From positions 1-36,719 of the forward strand of contig JAITUJ010000044.1 in the NCBI GenBank assembly GCA_031286385.1: DNA of 36,719 bases, read 5' to 3'. Shown piece after piece: positions 15,226 through 22,833 of the stretch. Origin of the DNA: Clostridiales bacterium. GTDB taxonomy: Bacteria > Bacillota > Clostridia > Christensenellales > Pumilibacteraceae. Below the pieces are notes generated by a model, which worked only from the letters and a program-made list of their open reading frames with translations, searched no databases and was not told where the DNA came from. The position numbers and the translations under genes are program-made. Every line of letters begins with the position of its first letter. The stretch's first letter is position 1.

Positions 15226-15801
15226 ATGAAAAATAAAACGATTGGGTTTTGCATAACCGGATCTTTTTGCACACTGTCAAGCATTTTGCCAGTAATAGAA
15301 AAACTGAGTGCTGACAACAAAATTGTACCCATAATTTCTTATTCTGTAGCATCATTTGACACAAGATTTTATAAAGCCCATGATTTTAGGTGTGACTTAA
15401 TACAAGCATCAAAAAATAATAAAATAATCGATACAATAATAGAAGCCGAAAAATTGGGACCTTGCAATAATTTGGACATAATAATAATAGCACCCGCAAC
15501 AGGCAATACTTTGGCAAAGCTGACATATGGGATAACAGATACACCAGTACTGATGGCAACAAAAGCAACACTAAGAAACAACAAGCCTGTACTGATTTCA
15601 CCCACAACAAATGATGCACTATCTTGTGCAGCAAAAAATTTAGGGCTTTTACTAAATGCAAAAAATATTTATACTGTACCACTTTCACAAGACAACCCTA
15701 CCGGCAAACCATTTAGTGCAGTAGCTAATTTAAAACTGCTAATTAAGGCTGCAAATTTTGCTATAAAAGGAAAGCAGCTACAACCGATATACGAAAAATG
15801 A
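15226..15801 (+). CDS. dpaB: Dipicolinate synthase subunit B (flavoprotein family)
   Basis: This 191-residue protein belongs to the HFCD flavoprotein family and is called DpaB (SpoVFB) because it follows dpaA. It shows GFCITGSFCTLSSILPVIEKL at its start, a central IIIIAPATGNTLAKLTYGITDTPVLMATKA block with the family PATGNT motif, then NNKPVLISPTTNDALS and the C-terminal YTVPLSQDNPTGKPFSAVA, all typical of the subunit. I start at ATG 15226, not the longer frame at 15175, because TTGGAGG lies 6 nt before it and the protein then begins like known DpaB. Co-transcribed with dpaA and the asparagine-synthetase-like gene. Confidence 0.95.
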   Translation: MKNKTIGFCITGSFCTLSSILPVIEKLSADNKIVPIISYSVASFDTRFYKAHDFRCDLIQASKNNKIIDTIIEAEKLGPCNNLDIIIIAPATGNTLAKLTYGITDTPVLMATKATLRNNKPVLISPTTNDALSCAAKNLGLLLNAKNIYTVPLSQDNPTGKPFSAVANLKLLIKAANFAIKGKQLQPIYEK

Positions 15802-15819
15802 CAACAAAAGGAGTTTATT

Positions 15820-17511
15820 ATGATTTTTGGACAGATAAGCAATGACAGAGCAAGCATTAAAGGTTCTCCACAAAGTGAGACGGCTACACTAAACACACTA
15901 GAAAGGAAATGTAGTGTTGTGTTTTTTGGACATTTAGTTGACAGTTTTGAGTTAACAAAAAAATATAAAACCAAAACAGATGCTCAAACTGTTTTACATC
16001 ACTATCTAAAAAAGGGAAACAAATCATTTGTAGATTTTTCCGGGTCTTATGCTTTTGCAATATTAGATAGAATTGGTGAAAATCAAAAAACTACACTGAC
16101 TCTTGTGCGTGACAGAATAGGTACTAAAAATATTTTTTATACAAAAACTCCAAATGGTATAGTTTTTGCTTCAAATCTACAACAGCTATTTTTAAAGTTT
16201 AAAGTCCGGGCAATCTTAGACTCTGATGGGCTTAATACAATGTTACTTTTGGGTCCGTCACGCCCACAAGACAGCGGAGTGTACAAAAATATTCATGCAG
16301 TTTCTGCCGGTCACTTTGTTGAGTATGCGGACAATGAAACGACAATCAGTCAGTACTACTCTTTACAAAGTGTACCTTTTGAAATGAGCTTTGATGACAG
16401 CATAGAATATGCAAAAGAAATTATCCGCTTGCGAACAGACAGTTATTTGCAAAGTTCCTCTCCCATTGCTTGCTTTTTATCAGGCGGAATAGATAGTAGC
16501 GTGTTGACTTATCTATACAAAAATAGCCCCAACCGCAAATCTGCCTTAACTACAATTTCTGTCGATTACAAAGATAGTGAACACGACTTTGTAGCAAACA
16601 GCTTTCAACCAGAATCTGACAAAAATTATATAAAAATAATGTCCAAATTTGTGGCAAGTAAACACATAGATATTATACTAGACAACGAAGAACTCTCCAA
16701 AGCAATATATCAAACAGCAATTTTTAGAGGATTGCCAGGAATGGCAGACATAGACAGCTCACTGTATTTGCTATGTAAAAATGTCAAACAACACTTTGAC
16801 ATAGCTTTGAGCGGAGAGTGTGCAGACGAAATTTTTGGAGGTTACCCATGGTATCATGACATTTCATTGAGAGAACATCAAGGTTTTGCATGGTCAAAAG
16901 ACTTGGGAGTTAGAACAAATATATTTGATATTGACAACAATGTCGCAACTCGTTTTGTTGACAAACACTATTTAGCGACACTAGCGTCAGTTTCTGGATT
17001 ACAAACAGATGACGAACTTGAAAAACGCATAAGGGAGTTATTTGTACTAAACCTCAATTGGTTTGGAGCGTCACTGTTAGAAAGAAAGGAAATGATGAGC
17101 GGAGCTGCTGGATTGCAAGTAAGAATGCCGTTTACAGACCACAAACTTGTAGAGTTCGCATACAACTTACCATGGGCATTAAAGTCACTAGATGGGCGCG
17201 AAAAGGGTATAATGCGACAGGCATTTAAAGGGTTGCTGCCAGATGCGATTATTAACCGTAAAAAAAGTCCTTATCCAAAATCATTTAGTCCCATTTATTT
17301 TGACTTTGTTAAGGAAAAAGTTTTGCAAATTATTTCTTCTAATTCGCCAGCAAGTGTACTTTTAAACAAGTCAAATTTATTAAAGTTAATGGAAAGCGAT
17401 CCCATGTCACAACAACCATGGTACGGGCAACTGATGAGGCTACCTCAACTACTCGGATACATTATTCAACTGGATACTATTTTAAAAGAATTTAAAGTAA
17501 CCATAATATAA
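15820..17511 (+). CDS. Asparagine-synthetase-like protein lacking glutaminase active site
   Basis: This 563-residue protein has the AsnB C-terminal synthetase domain. ATP-binding PP-loop SGGIDSS lies at 221-227, LSGECADEIFGGYPWY near 325, and LQVRMPFTDHKLVEFAYNLP is family-typical. The N-terminal Ntn glutaminase half is cut down. The protein starts MIFGQISN, so the catalytic Cys2 of MCGI is missing, and the HRGPDD and RLSIIDL parts are absent. FFGHLVDSFELTKKY and LVRDRIGTKNIFY of that half remain. AAAGGAG lies 5 nt before this ATG, so the start is firm. It should therefore use free ammonia or another amine. As third gene of a dpa operon it may play the part that AsnO plays in Bacillus sporulation, or modify another carboxylate; both are inference. 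Confidence 0.9.
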   Translation: MIFGQISNDRASIKGSPQSETATLNTLERKCSVVFFGHLVDSFELTKKYKTKTDAQTVLHHYLKKGNKSFVDFSGSYAFAILDRIGENQKTTLTLVRDRIGTKNIFYTKTPNGIVFASNLQQLFLKFKVRAILDSDGLNTMLLLGPSRPQDSGVYKNIHAVSAGHFVEYADNETTISQYYSLQSVPFEMSFDDSIEYAKEIIRLRTDSYLQSSSPIACFLSGGIDSSVLTYLYKNSPNRKSALTTISVDYKDSEHDFVANSFQPESDKNYIKIMSKFVASKHIDIILDNEELSKAIYQTAIFRGLPGMADIDSSLYLLCKNVKQHFDIALSGECADEIFGGYPWYHDISLREHQGFAWSKDLGVRTNIFDIDNNVATRFVDKHYLATLASVSGLQTDDELEKRIRELFVLNLNWFGASLLERKEMMSGAAGLQVRMPFTDHKLVEFAYNLPWALKSLDGREKGIMRQAFKGLLPDAIINRKKSPYPKSFSPIYFDFVKEKVLQIISSNSPASVLLNKSNLLKLMESDPMSQQPWYGQLMRLPQLLGYIIQLDTILKEFKVTII

Positions 17512-17525
17512 ATCCACACTACTAG

Positions 17526-17560
17526 ACTACAATGCTAAATCTTTGAGCGTTGTAGTTTTT
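17526..17560 (+). terminator. dpa operon terminator
   Basis: An 11-bp stem ACTACAATGCT/AGCGTTGTAGT (17526-17536 with 17546-17556; one G-U) is followed directly by TTTTAATTT. Confidence 0.85.
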
Positions 17561-17676
17561 AATTTAAACAATAAATTTATAGATGTAAGAAAATTTTTTG
17601 TACCCTCATTTGTCAATATTTTAATCTGATTTTTATTGCCACTCGCTATATTGTCATTTCAAGTACCTGTTAAATT

Positions 17677-18990
17677 TCAACTTTTTTTTATGATAACAGT
17701 AGATGCATTTTTTGTATTTTGGTCACATTTAATTTTTTCACTTATTTGCACGCCTAAAATCAACAGTATGTCACTGCCATCAGCAAGCAATATTACGCTA
17801 TCTCTTTTGCTTACGGGTATTTTTTTGGAAATAAAAAAATTTTTGAGACTTCTTTTATAATTGCTACCAAATGACTGTATAAAATCACCCACTTGTCGCG
17901 TTCTCCAAACAGCATTCAGTGGAATTTTATCCAAGTCAAACCAAAATTCGTGCGACACTTTTGGAACAACTTTGCATAAGCTAAACTGTATTTTTAAAAA
18001 ACAATATTCACCCAAACCCTTAAATGTCAAACTATGTTGAGTATCTATTTGCTCACTATTTTTTTTACAAATTCTAATGCAATCAAATTCTTTTATAGCA
18101 AAATTGTGCCCTATCAAATTTGTCATTTTTCCACTCTGACCTTTTGCTAAACTTTTAACACGCTCTATCATGTCATTGTCCGTTTGAATTTTTAATAGCG
18201 ACAGTGCATAACTTATATACTCAAAATAAAACGATTGACTCACACAGATTATAGGTAAAATGATGTCATCATTCTCTATTTTTATTAAACTTTTATCTAT
18301 AAACGAATCCAAAATCACTTGATTTTGTGCAGCGTGCTTGCTCAAATTTGCAATATTTTTAGTATCCCACCTCTGTTCAATTAAAGGCACTATGCGGTTT
18401 CTAATAAAATTTCTATCATAAATGTCTGTAAAATTGGTATGGTCTTGCACGTACTGTATGCTGTTTTTAATTGCAAAATGTACGATATCAGCTTTCTTTT
18501 CTTTCAATAGTGGTCTAAAAAGCCCATCACGACTCAACATGTCCATTCCACACAACCCCCTTAACCCTGTACCTCTGAAAATTCTATACAGTACAGTTTC
18601 CACTTGGTCATCTTGGTGGTGTCCCAAAGCGATTAAATCTGCTTTGCTATTCAAAATTTGTTTAAAAATTTGTTGTCGCCATTCCCTTGCTTGCAACTCA
18701 ATACTCTTGCCACTTTGTTCACTAATTTTAGCAATATCACAGCTGTATTCAAAGCACTTTACACTATGTAGCGCACAAAAATTTTTAACAAACTCGCAAT
18801 CTCTACCTGACGACTCTCTCAACTGATGGTTAAAAGTAAGCACAAAAAAATCTTTGCATACATTACCAAACTGCAAAAACATCCACAGCAAACACATACT
18901 GTCTACCCCTCCGCTTACAGAAACAGCCACTCTTTTGTCGCTAGCAAGTTTTAAAATATTTTGCTTTATGTTGTTTAGGTTTATTGACAT
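17677..18990 (-). CDS. tilS: tRNA(Ile)-lysidine synthetase
   Basis: TilS attaches lysine to C34 of tRNA-Ile(CAU), changing its decoding from AUG to AUA. The N-terminal ATP pyrophosphatase domain has the PP-loop SGGVDSM at 26-32, LGHHQDDQVETVLYRIFRGTGLRGL near 120-145 and RNFIRNRIVPL near 195-205, all diagnostic of TilS. The C-terminal TilS domain is suggested by WRTRQVGDFIQSFGSNYKRSLKNFFISKKIP. The length of 437 is normal. It is last of a metK-trmN6-tilS operon, 22 nt after the methyltransferase gene. No strong Shine-Dalgarno is visible. Confidence 0.96.
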   Translation of the reverse strand: MSINLNNIKQNILKLASDKRVAVSVSGGVDSMCLLWMFLQFGNVCKDFFVLTFNHQLRESSGRDCEFVKNFCALHSVKCFEYSCDIAKISEQSGKSIELQAREWRQQIFKQILNSKADLIALGHHQDDQVETVLYRIFRGTGLRGLCGMDMLSRDGLFRPLLKEKKADIVHFAIKNSIQYVQDHTNFTDIYDRNFIRNRIVPLIEQRWDTKNIANLSKHAAQNQVILDSFIDKSLIKIENDDIILPIICVSQSFYFEYISYALSLLKIQTDNDMIERVKSLAKGQSGKMTNLIGHNFAIKEFDCIRICKKNSEQIDTQHSLTFKGLGEYCFLKIQFSLCKVVPKVSHEFWFDLDKIPLNAVWRTRQVGDFIQSFGSNYKRSLKNFFISKKIPVSKRDSVILLADGSDILLILGVQISEKIKCDQNTKNASTVIIKKS

Positions 18991-19012
18991 ACTTTAAGAT
19001 TGAATACTTGAA

Positions 19013-19702
19013 CTATCCCATTTTCAGTCCTATTTTACCATCTTTTGTGCACTGCAACACAAAGCGCTTTTTGTCCAAAATTTTTAAAAGCTTTGGTTGC
19101 AATCTATGACTTGCACATTGCGTCATTACCTCAGCAAGCCTATCTATCTTGTGTATAATATAAAACTTTCCACCAGTATTCAAAAGATATTTTGCGGCTA
19201 AAACTGTATCCAAAAGCGTCAAAGTGTGTTCAAATCTGCTATTGGCTATGTGCTTTGCACCGCTACACTCACCACTCCCTACTGCAAAAAAAGGTGGATT
19301 GCTCGTTACAATGTTGCAACTTCCACTTTTTAAATAGCATTCTATTTTTTGAATAGGCGCATGAATAATTTCAATAAACTCTTGCTGATTATTCAAAGCT
19401 ACGCTCAATCGAGATAATTGGGCTATTTGTTCATCAATCTCAATGCCAAAGACTTTTTTTATGCCCAATTTTCCAGCCAGCAAAATAGGAACAATCCCCG
19501 TCCCACTGCCAATGTCAAGTGCCACAGCATTTTTACGAGGTTTTACAAAATTTGCTAATTGCACGGCATCACTTCCAAACTTAAAGTGCTCTTGGATTTG
19601 AAATATCTGCAAGCCATTTATTTGTAAATCATCTTTTGTAATGGATAATCTGGCACTGTCAGTCCACAAATGGTTGTTATTTTTTTGCATTTCATTGTAC
19701 AT
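19013..19702 (-). CDS. tRNA1(Val) A37 N6-methyltransferase-like protein
   Basis: A class I SAM-dependent methyltransferase of the TrmN6/YabB group. The SAM loop is DIGSGTG (68-74, counted from the upstream TTG at 19717); the catalytic NPPF motif of N6-adenine methyltransferases is at 140-143. LQIFQIQEHFKFGSDAVQLA before the SAM loop matches the family's substrate-binding stretch (FKFGTDAVLLA). The likely role is methylating A37 of tRNA-Val. The start is uncertain: TTG 19717, ATG 19702 and ATG 19690 are in frame and none has a clear Shine-Dalgarno. I give ATG 19702. It sits between metK, which supplies its SAM, and tilS, another tRNA modifier. Confidence 0.88.
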   Translation of the reverse strand: MYNEMQKNNNHLWTDSARLSITKDDLQINGLQIFQIQEHFKFGSDAVQLANFVKPRKNAVALDIGSGTGIVPILLAGKLGIKKVFGIEIDEQIAQLSRLSVALNNQQEFIEIIHAPIQKIECYLKSGSCNIVTSNPPFFAVGSGECSGAKHIANSRFEHTLTLLDTVLAAKYLLNTGGKFYIIHKIDRLAEVMTQCASHRLQPKLLKILDKKRFVLQCTKDGKIGLKMG

Positions 19703-19732
19703 CACAAAATTATCCAATTTGATAAGTGTAAC

Positions 19733-20890
19733 TCATAGTTGCCGTTGCAAACTGTCCACCATATCCAAACTCTCCCAAGTTACGCCATTTATCCCAAAAT
19801 GACCGTAAACAGATGTCAGTGCATAAATAGGCTTTGTCAATTCTAGCTTTTCTATAATAGCCTGTGGTCGCAAATCAAACATAGACAAAACCATATCTCT
19901 CAATTTATCATCAGATATTTTGCCAGTTCTATGAGTGTTGCAAAAAACACTCGTAGGCTGTGAAACCCCTATTGCATAGCTTATTTGCAATTCACACTTT
20001 GTTGCCAGTTTTGCAGCAACAATATTTTTACAAATATACCTTGCCATATATGCTGCACTGCGGTCAACTTTTGTAGCGTCTTTTCCACTAAAAGCGCCAC
20101 CACCGTGCGCACAGTGCCCACCATAAGTATCCACTATAATTTTACGGCCCGTCAACCCACTATCCCCATGCGGACCTCCAATACAGAACTGTCCTGTTGT
20201 ATTGATCAGTATTTTTGTATCACTGTCCATCAAGTTTCCAAGCTGAGGTTTTATCACACTTTTAATCAAGTCTTTACGGATAGTTTTGTATTCAACTTCT
20301 GGACTGTGCTGAGCAGATATAACAACAGTGTCTACTCTAAAAGGAATGTCATTTCTGTATTCCACTGTGACTTGCGTCTTACCATCTGGTCTTAAATATC
20401 CAATTTCACCGCTCTTCCTCACATGAGTCAATGACTTTGCTAGGTTGTGTGCCAAACTAATACTAAGTGGCATAAAATTTACAGTTTCATCACAAGCATA
20501 ACCAAACATCATACCTTGATCTCCTGCCCCAATTTGCACACTTTGGCTACCCAAAGTATTGTCTGCACGACTCACACCCATAGCGATGTCAGGGCTTTGA
20601 TTGTGCAAACGGATATCAATTTTTGCAGTTTTATAGTTAAATCCCAGAGCGTCGTCCGTGTAGCCAATGTCTTTAATCGTATTGCGTGCAATGTCCTCAA
20701 AGTTTACTTTTGCCTTACTGTTGATTTCACCCATAATCAACATATAGTCAGTGGTAGCAACCACTTCACAAGCTACCCTACTTTTGCTATCTTGCGTGAG
20801 TACTGCGTCCAAAATACTGTCAGCAGTCTTATCACATATCTTATCAGGGTGACCCTCCGTCACGCTCTCACTCGTAAAAAATCTTTTCAT
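19733..20890 (-). CDS. metK: S-adenosylmethionine synthetase
   Basis: MetK makes SAM from methionine and ATP. Signatures: FFTSESVTEGHPDKICD at the start, GAGDQGMMFGYACDE, the P-loop-like GGPHGDSGLTGRKIIVDTYGG, and GGGAFSGKDATKVDRSAAYMAR. At 385 residues it has the usual length. I start at ATG 20890, with GAGGA 5 nt upstream, rather than at the TTG four codons earlier that overlaps that site. It is first in an operon with two tRNA-modifying enzymes. No SAM riboswitch is recognised in the leader, but a hairpin with a T tract lies at 20933-20962. Confidence 0.98.
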   Translation of the reverse strand: MKRFFTSESVTEGHPDKICDKTADSILDAVLTQDSKSRVACEVVATTDYMLIMGEINSKAKVNFEDIARNTIKDIGYTDDALGFNYKTAKIDIRLHNQSPDIAMGVSRADNTLGSQSVQIGAGDQGMMFGYACDETVNFMPLSISLAHNLAKSLTHVRKSGEIGYLRPDGKTQVTVEYRNDIPFRVDTVVISAQHSPEVEYKTIRKDLIKSVIKPQLGNLMDSDTKILINTTGQFCIGGPHGDSGLTGRKIIVDTYGGHCAHGGGAFSGKDATKVDRSAAYMARYICKNIVAAKLATKCELQISYAIGVSQPTSVFCNTHRTGKISDDKLRDMVLSMFDLRPQAIIEKLELTKPIYALTSVYGHFGINGVTWESLDMVDSLQRQL

Positions 20891-20925
20891 TTGATTCCTC
20901 AATTTTACTAACTAAATGGCGAATA

Positions 20926-20993
20926 AAAACCAAAGTAGACTAATTTTTATTATAGTCTACTTAAATATAACATATTAAAATATGTTTTGTCAA
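20926..20993 (-). promoter_or_regulatory. metK promoter region and hairpin
   Basis: On the minus strand TTGACA (20988-20993), 17 nt, then TTATAT (20965-20970; or TATATT with ATGT before it). A 10-bp hairpin AAGTAGACTA/TAGTCTACTT (20933-20942 with 20953-20962) is followed by TGGTTTTT. The predicted start near 20958 falls inside the first arm, so the hairpin may terminate read-through from upstream rather than attenuate metK. Confidence 0.6.
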
Positions 20994-21098
20994 TGATTGT
21001 AACAATTTAAAATCAAAATTATTATTGTATATTGTCACAACACTCATCTATAAAAGCTGTAATTTTTATAATGTTATCCATTTACACTTTCAAAAATA

Positions 21099-21365
21099 CT
21101 ATTTTAGTTGATTTAAAATCAATATATCAGCAATTTGCTCCAATGTATTGTCAGCATTATTTCTGCCGTGACATGAATAAACGATATCAAAATACTGATT
21201 TTGTCGCACAACTGCGACAGCATCCCAGATAAGTTGCCTCTGTCGTTCATTTGATTCAAATACAAAAAACTTTTCTAAGTCTTTTAATGTTGGATTGGAT
21301 AAACCCCACACAGCTGCTACCAAACCCTCTCTATTTACTTTTAAAACTTCTTTTTTACAAATCAT
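21099..21365 (-). CDS. Hypothetical protein, 88 aa
   Basis: The family is not recognised. The protein is soluble and mixed alpha/beta. It begins MICKKEVLKVNREGLVAAVWGLSNP, with a helix DLEKFFVFESNERQRQLIWDAVAVVRQN and a C-terminal helix NTLEQIADILILNQ. GAGGAATATCT precedes the ATG, a good Shine-Dalgarno, and a near-consensus promoter is at 21433-21461, so it is very likely expressed. It stands alone between divergent 21677 and downstream metK. Confidence 0.8.
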   Translation of the reverse strand: MICKKEVLKVNREGLVAAVWGLSNPTLKDLEKFFVFESNERQRQLIWDAVAVVRQNQYFDIVYSCHGRNNADNTLEQIADILILNQLK

Positions 21366-21432
21366 AGATATTCCTCATTATAAAATTTGGGTTAAACAAA
21401 AAAATAAATATTTGATTGATTTTATATTTACA

Positions 21433-21461
21433 ATTATAACATATTTTGTACATAATATCAA
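21433..21461 (-). promoter_or_regulatory. Promoter of the 88-residue protein gene
   Basis: On the minus strand TTGATA (21456-21461), a 17-nt spacer ending ATGT, and perfect TATAAT (21433-21438). Confidence 0.85.
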
Positions 21462-21584
21462 CAAATATTATCGATTTTATCTTTGTCAATAACTGTAATG
21501 ATGTAAAATACTGTATAATATACAATATATCCCATCATAGTAATACATTATATAAAAAAATTTTTATAAATGTATTAAAAACGC

Positions 21585-21648
21585 TTGCTTTTTTTTTAAT
21601 AATATGTTAATATATATGTATAAATTATGTATTTTATGTGCATAAAAT
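21585..21648 (+). promoter_or_regulatory. Promoter and leader inverted repeat of the zinc-ribbon gene
   Basis: TTGCTT (21585-21590), a 17-nt T-rich spacer ending ATGT, and TAATAT (21608-21613). In the leader ATTTTATG/CATAAAAT (21631-21638 with 21641-21648) is a perfect inverted repeat. The promoter is strikingly like that of the tracrRNA. The rest of 21366-21676 is AT-rich and empty. Confidence 0.65.
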
Positions 21649-21676
21649 ATCAATTCAGGAGTTTATTTAAAAGTTT

Positions 21677-21940
21677 ATGAAAAAAGAACAAAAGCAGCCA
21701 GTCAAAATTACATTTGGTTGTCCTCAATGCAGTAGTAAAAGAGAGGAAGATTGCAAGGAATGTCCAAGATGTAGGACTAGTTTAGCACCCATACAAATAT
21801 ATCCAGTGCCCACAAAATTGATAACTGAAAATGAAGCAAGACAAATCTTGACTGCTAAATCTATGTACAGTGGAATTTCACGCATTAAAAAGGGCAGACA
21901 AAATGTCAATTATGACGAAGACTTTATATTGGGATATTAA
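21677..21940 (+). CDS. Zinc-ribbon protein, 87 aa
   Basis: The N-terminal half has two CxxC knuckles, CPQC (15-18) and CPRC (29-32), with a further Cys at 26, typical of a zinc ribbon. The C-terminal half is basic with SRIKKGRQNVNYDEDFILGY. The family is otherwise unrecognised; a nucleic-acid or protein-binding role is likely but not shown. An in-frame stop just upstream fixes ATG 21677 as the first possible Met. The nearest Shine-Dalgarno, AGGAG, is about 16 nt away, unusually far. It ends in a terminator shared with the convergent 22054 gene. Confidence 0.75.
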   Translation: MKKEQKQPVKITFGCPQCSSKREEDCKECPRCRTSLAPIQIYPVPTKLITENEARQILTAKSMYSGISRIKKGRQNVNYDEDFILGY

Positions 21941-21977
21941 TAGTTATCACAGTATTGGTTTTAAATTTAAAAAAACG

Positions 21978-22012
21978 AGTGCATTTTTTGTTCAAACTTT
22001 AAAAAATGCACT
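21978..22012. terminator. Bidirectional terminator
   Basis: A 12-bp stem AGTGCATTTTTT/AAAAAATGCACT (21978-21989 with 22001-22012) with an 11-nt loop. It is followed by GTTTT on the plus strand and CGTTTTTTT on the minus strand, serving the convergent genes at 21677 and 22054. Confidence 0.8.
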
Positions 22013-22053
22013 GTTTTGCATGACCAAATTTCAATTGTTTGCATGAATGACTT

Positions 22054-22428
22054 TTAAGCCAATAGTGACTCTCTTACATATACAGTACCTTCAAAGTCGT
22101 TATCACTGCCTATTTGTCTAAACAACAAAGGGGTCATTATCAATGCTTGCTTTATGATTACACCAAACAATCTAAAAGCATGTTTAGTAGCATCGACAGT
22201 GAGTTTTCCGTTTTCTTTACAAGCTTCTAATATAGGCTCAAATGGAGTTTTGACCCAATTTGATGGTGCCAACTCTCTAGCTTTAAATTTTATTTTTGTA
22301 TTGACCACTTCAAGCGCAGCCGTGATAATCAAAAATAAATCTTTTGCAGAAATTCTATCCATATATTCTATCTTTGTACCTCTAAAATCCAATGTCTTCA
22401 CCAACTTACCAGATTTATCTAATAGCAT
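22054..22428 (-). CDS. Hypothetical protein, 124 aa
   Basis: The family is not recognised. It starts MLLDKSGKLVKTLDFRGTKIEYMDRI. A helical middle DLFLIITAALEVVNTKIKF is amphipathic rather than clearly membrane-spanning. A second helical part HAFRLFGVIIKQALIMTPL precedes the C-terminal strand DNDFEGTVYVRESLLA. AGGAG lies 8 nt before the ATG. It lies 70 nt downstream of tRNA-Arg on the same strand with no obvious terminator between, so it may be transcribed from the tRNA promoter. Confidence 0.75.
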   Translation of the reverse strand: MLLDKSGKLVKTLDFRGTKIEYMDRISAKDLFLIITAALEVVNTKIKFKARELAPSNWVKTPFEPILEACKENGKLTVDATKHAFRLFGVIIKQALIMTPLLFRQIGSDNDFEGTVYVRESLLA

Positions 22429-22498
22429 AAAATGTACTCCTCATTGTTTTTCTATTCTTGTATAATGCATATGTTCTGATTAGGTCAAAAACATAATG

Positions 22499-22573
22499 TG
22501 GCACCCCCACCGAGAATCGAACTCAGAACTAGCCCTTAGGAGGGGCTTGTTATATCCATTTAACTACGGAGGC
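22499..22573 (-). tRNA. tRNA-Arg (anticodon CCT)
   Basis: The minus strand folds into a full cloverleaf. The acceptor GCCTCCG pairs with TGGGGGT (three G-U pairs). The anticodon stem AGCCC/GGGCT holds loop CTCCTAA with anticodon CCT. The T stem CTGAG/CTCGG holds loop TTCGATT. The discriminator is G and CCA is encoded (22499-22501). It decodes AGG arginine codons. Confidence 0.96.
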
Positions 22574-22607
22574 AAATATTACAACATTTACAGGACACTG
22601 CATAAAC

Positions 22608-22636
22608 ATTATACAATATCAATCTCATTAAGTCAA
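22608..22636 (-). promoter_or_regulatory. tRNA-Arg promoter
   Basis: On the minus strand TTGACT (22631-22636), a 17-nt spacer and perfect TATAAT (22608-22613). The start is predicted near 22601, about 28 nt before the mature tRNA. Confidence 0.88.
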
Positions 22637-22655
22637 GCAATAAACATAAGTTATG

Positions 22656-22710
22656 TAAAAAGCAAGCTTAAAGCTGTGTCACATTTTACATTTGTGCTGT
22701 GTGCTTGCTT
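22656..22710 (-). terminator. Possible addB terminator
   Basis: Arms AAGCAAGC and GCTTGCTT (22703-22710 and 22660-22667 in plus coordinates) enclose a large loop with an inner CACA/TGTG pair, and TTTAC follows on the minus strand. It lies between the addB stop and the tRNA promoter. The large loop makes it doubtful. Confidence 0.4.
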
Positions 22711-22833
22711 AAAAGAAAAATAGCTTTTAATTTTCCATACTAACACTCTATGACTATAAAAATATCATACTATACACTTTATAGTTGTTACTTGAATTTA
22801 TTTTACAAAAATAAATTCGATGTAAAATTTACT

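Noticed and set aside
15386-15688. 100-residue minus-strand ORF inside dpaB
   Set aside because: Antisense shadow of a well-supported gene, with low-complexity Leu/Val content and no ribosome binding site.
20891-20902. TTG start for metK four codons upstream
   Set aside because: It would place the start inside the GAGGA ribosome binding site of ATG 20890. The same logic was used for the permeases at 34030 and 32960 and the ATPase at 35853.
22499-22573. tRNA-Arg as an integration site for a mobile element
   Set aside because: No integrase gene and no duplicated tRNA 3' end were seen nearby.
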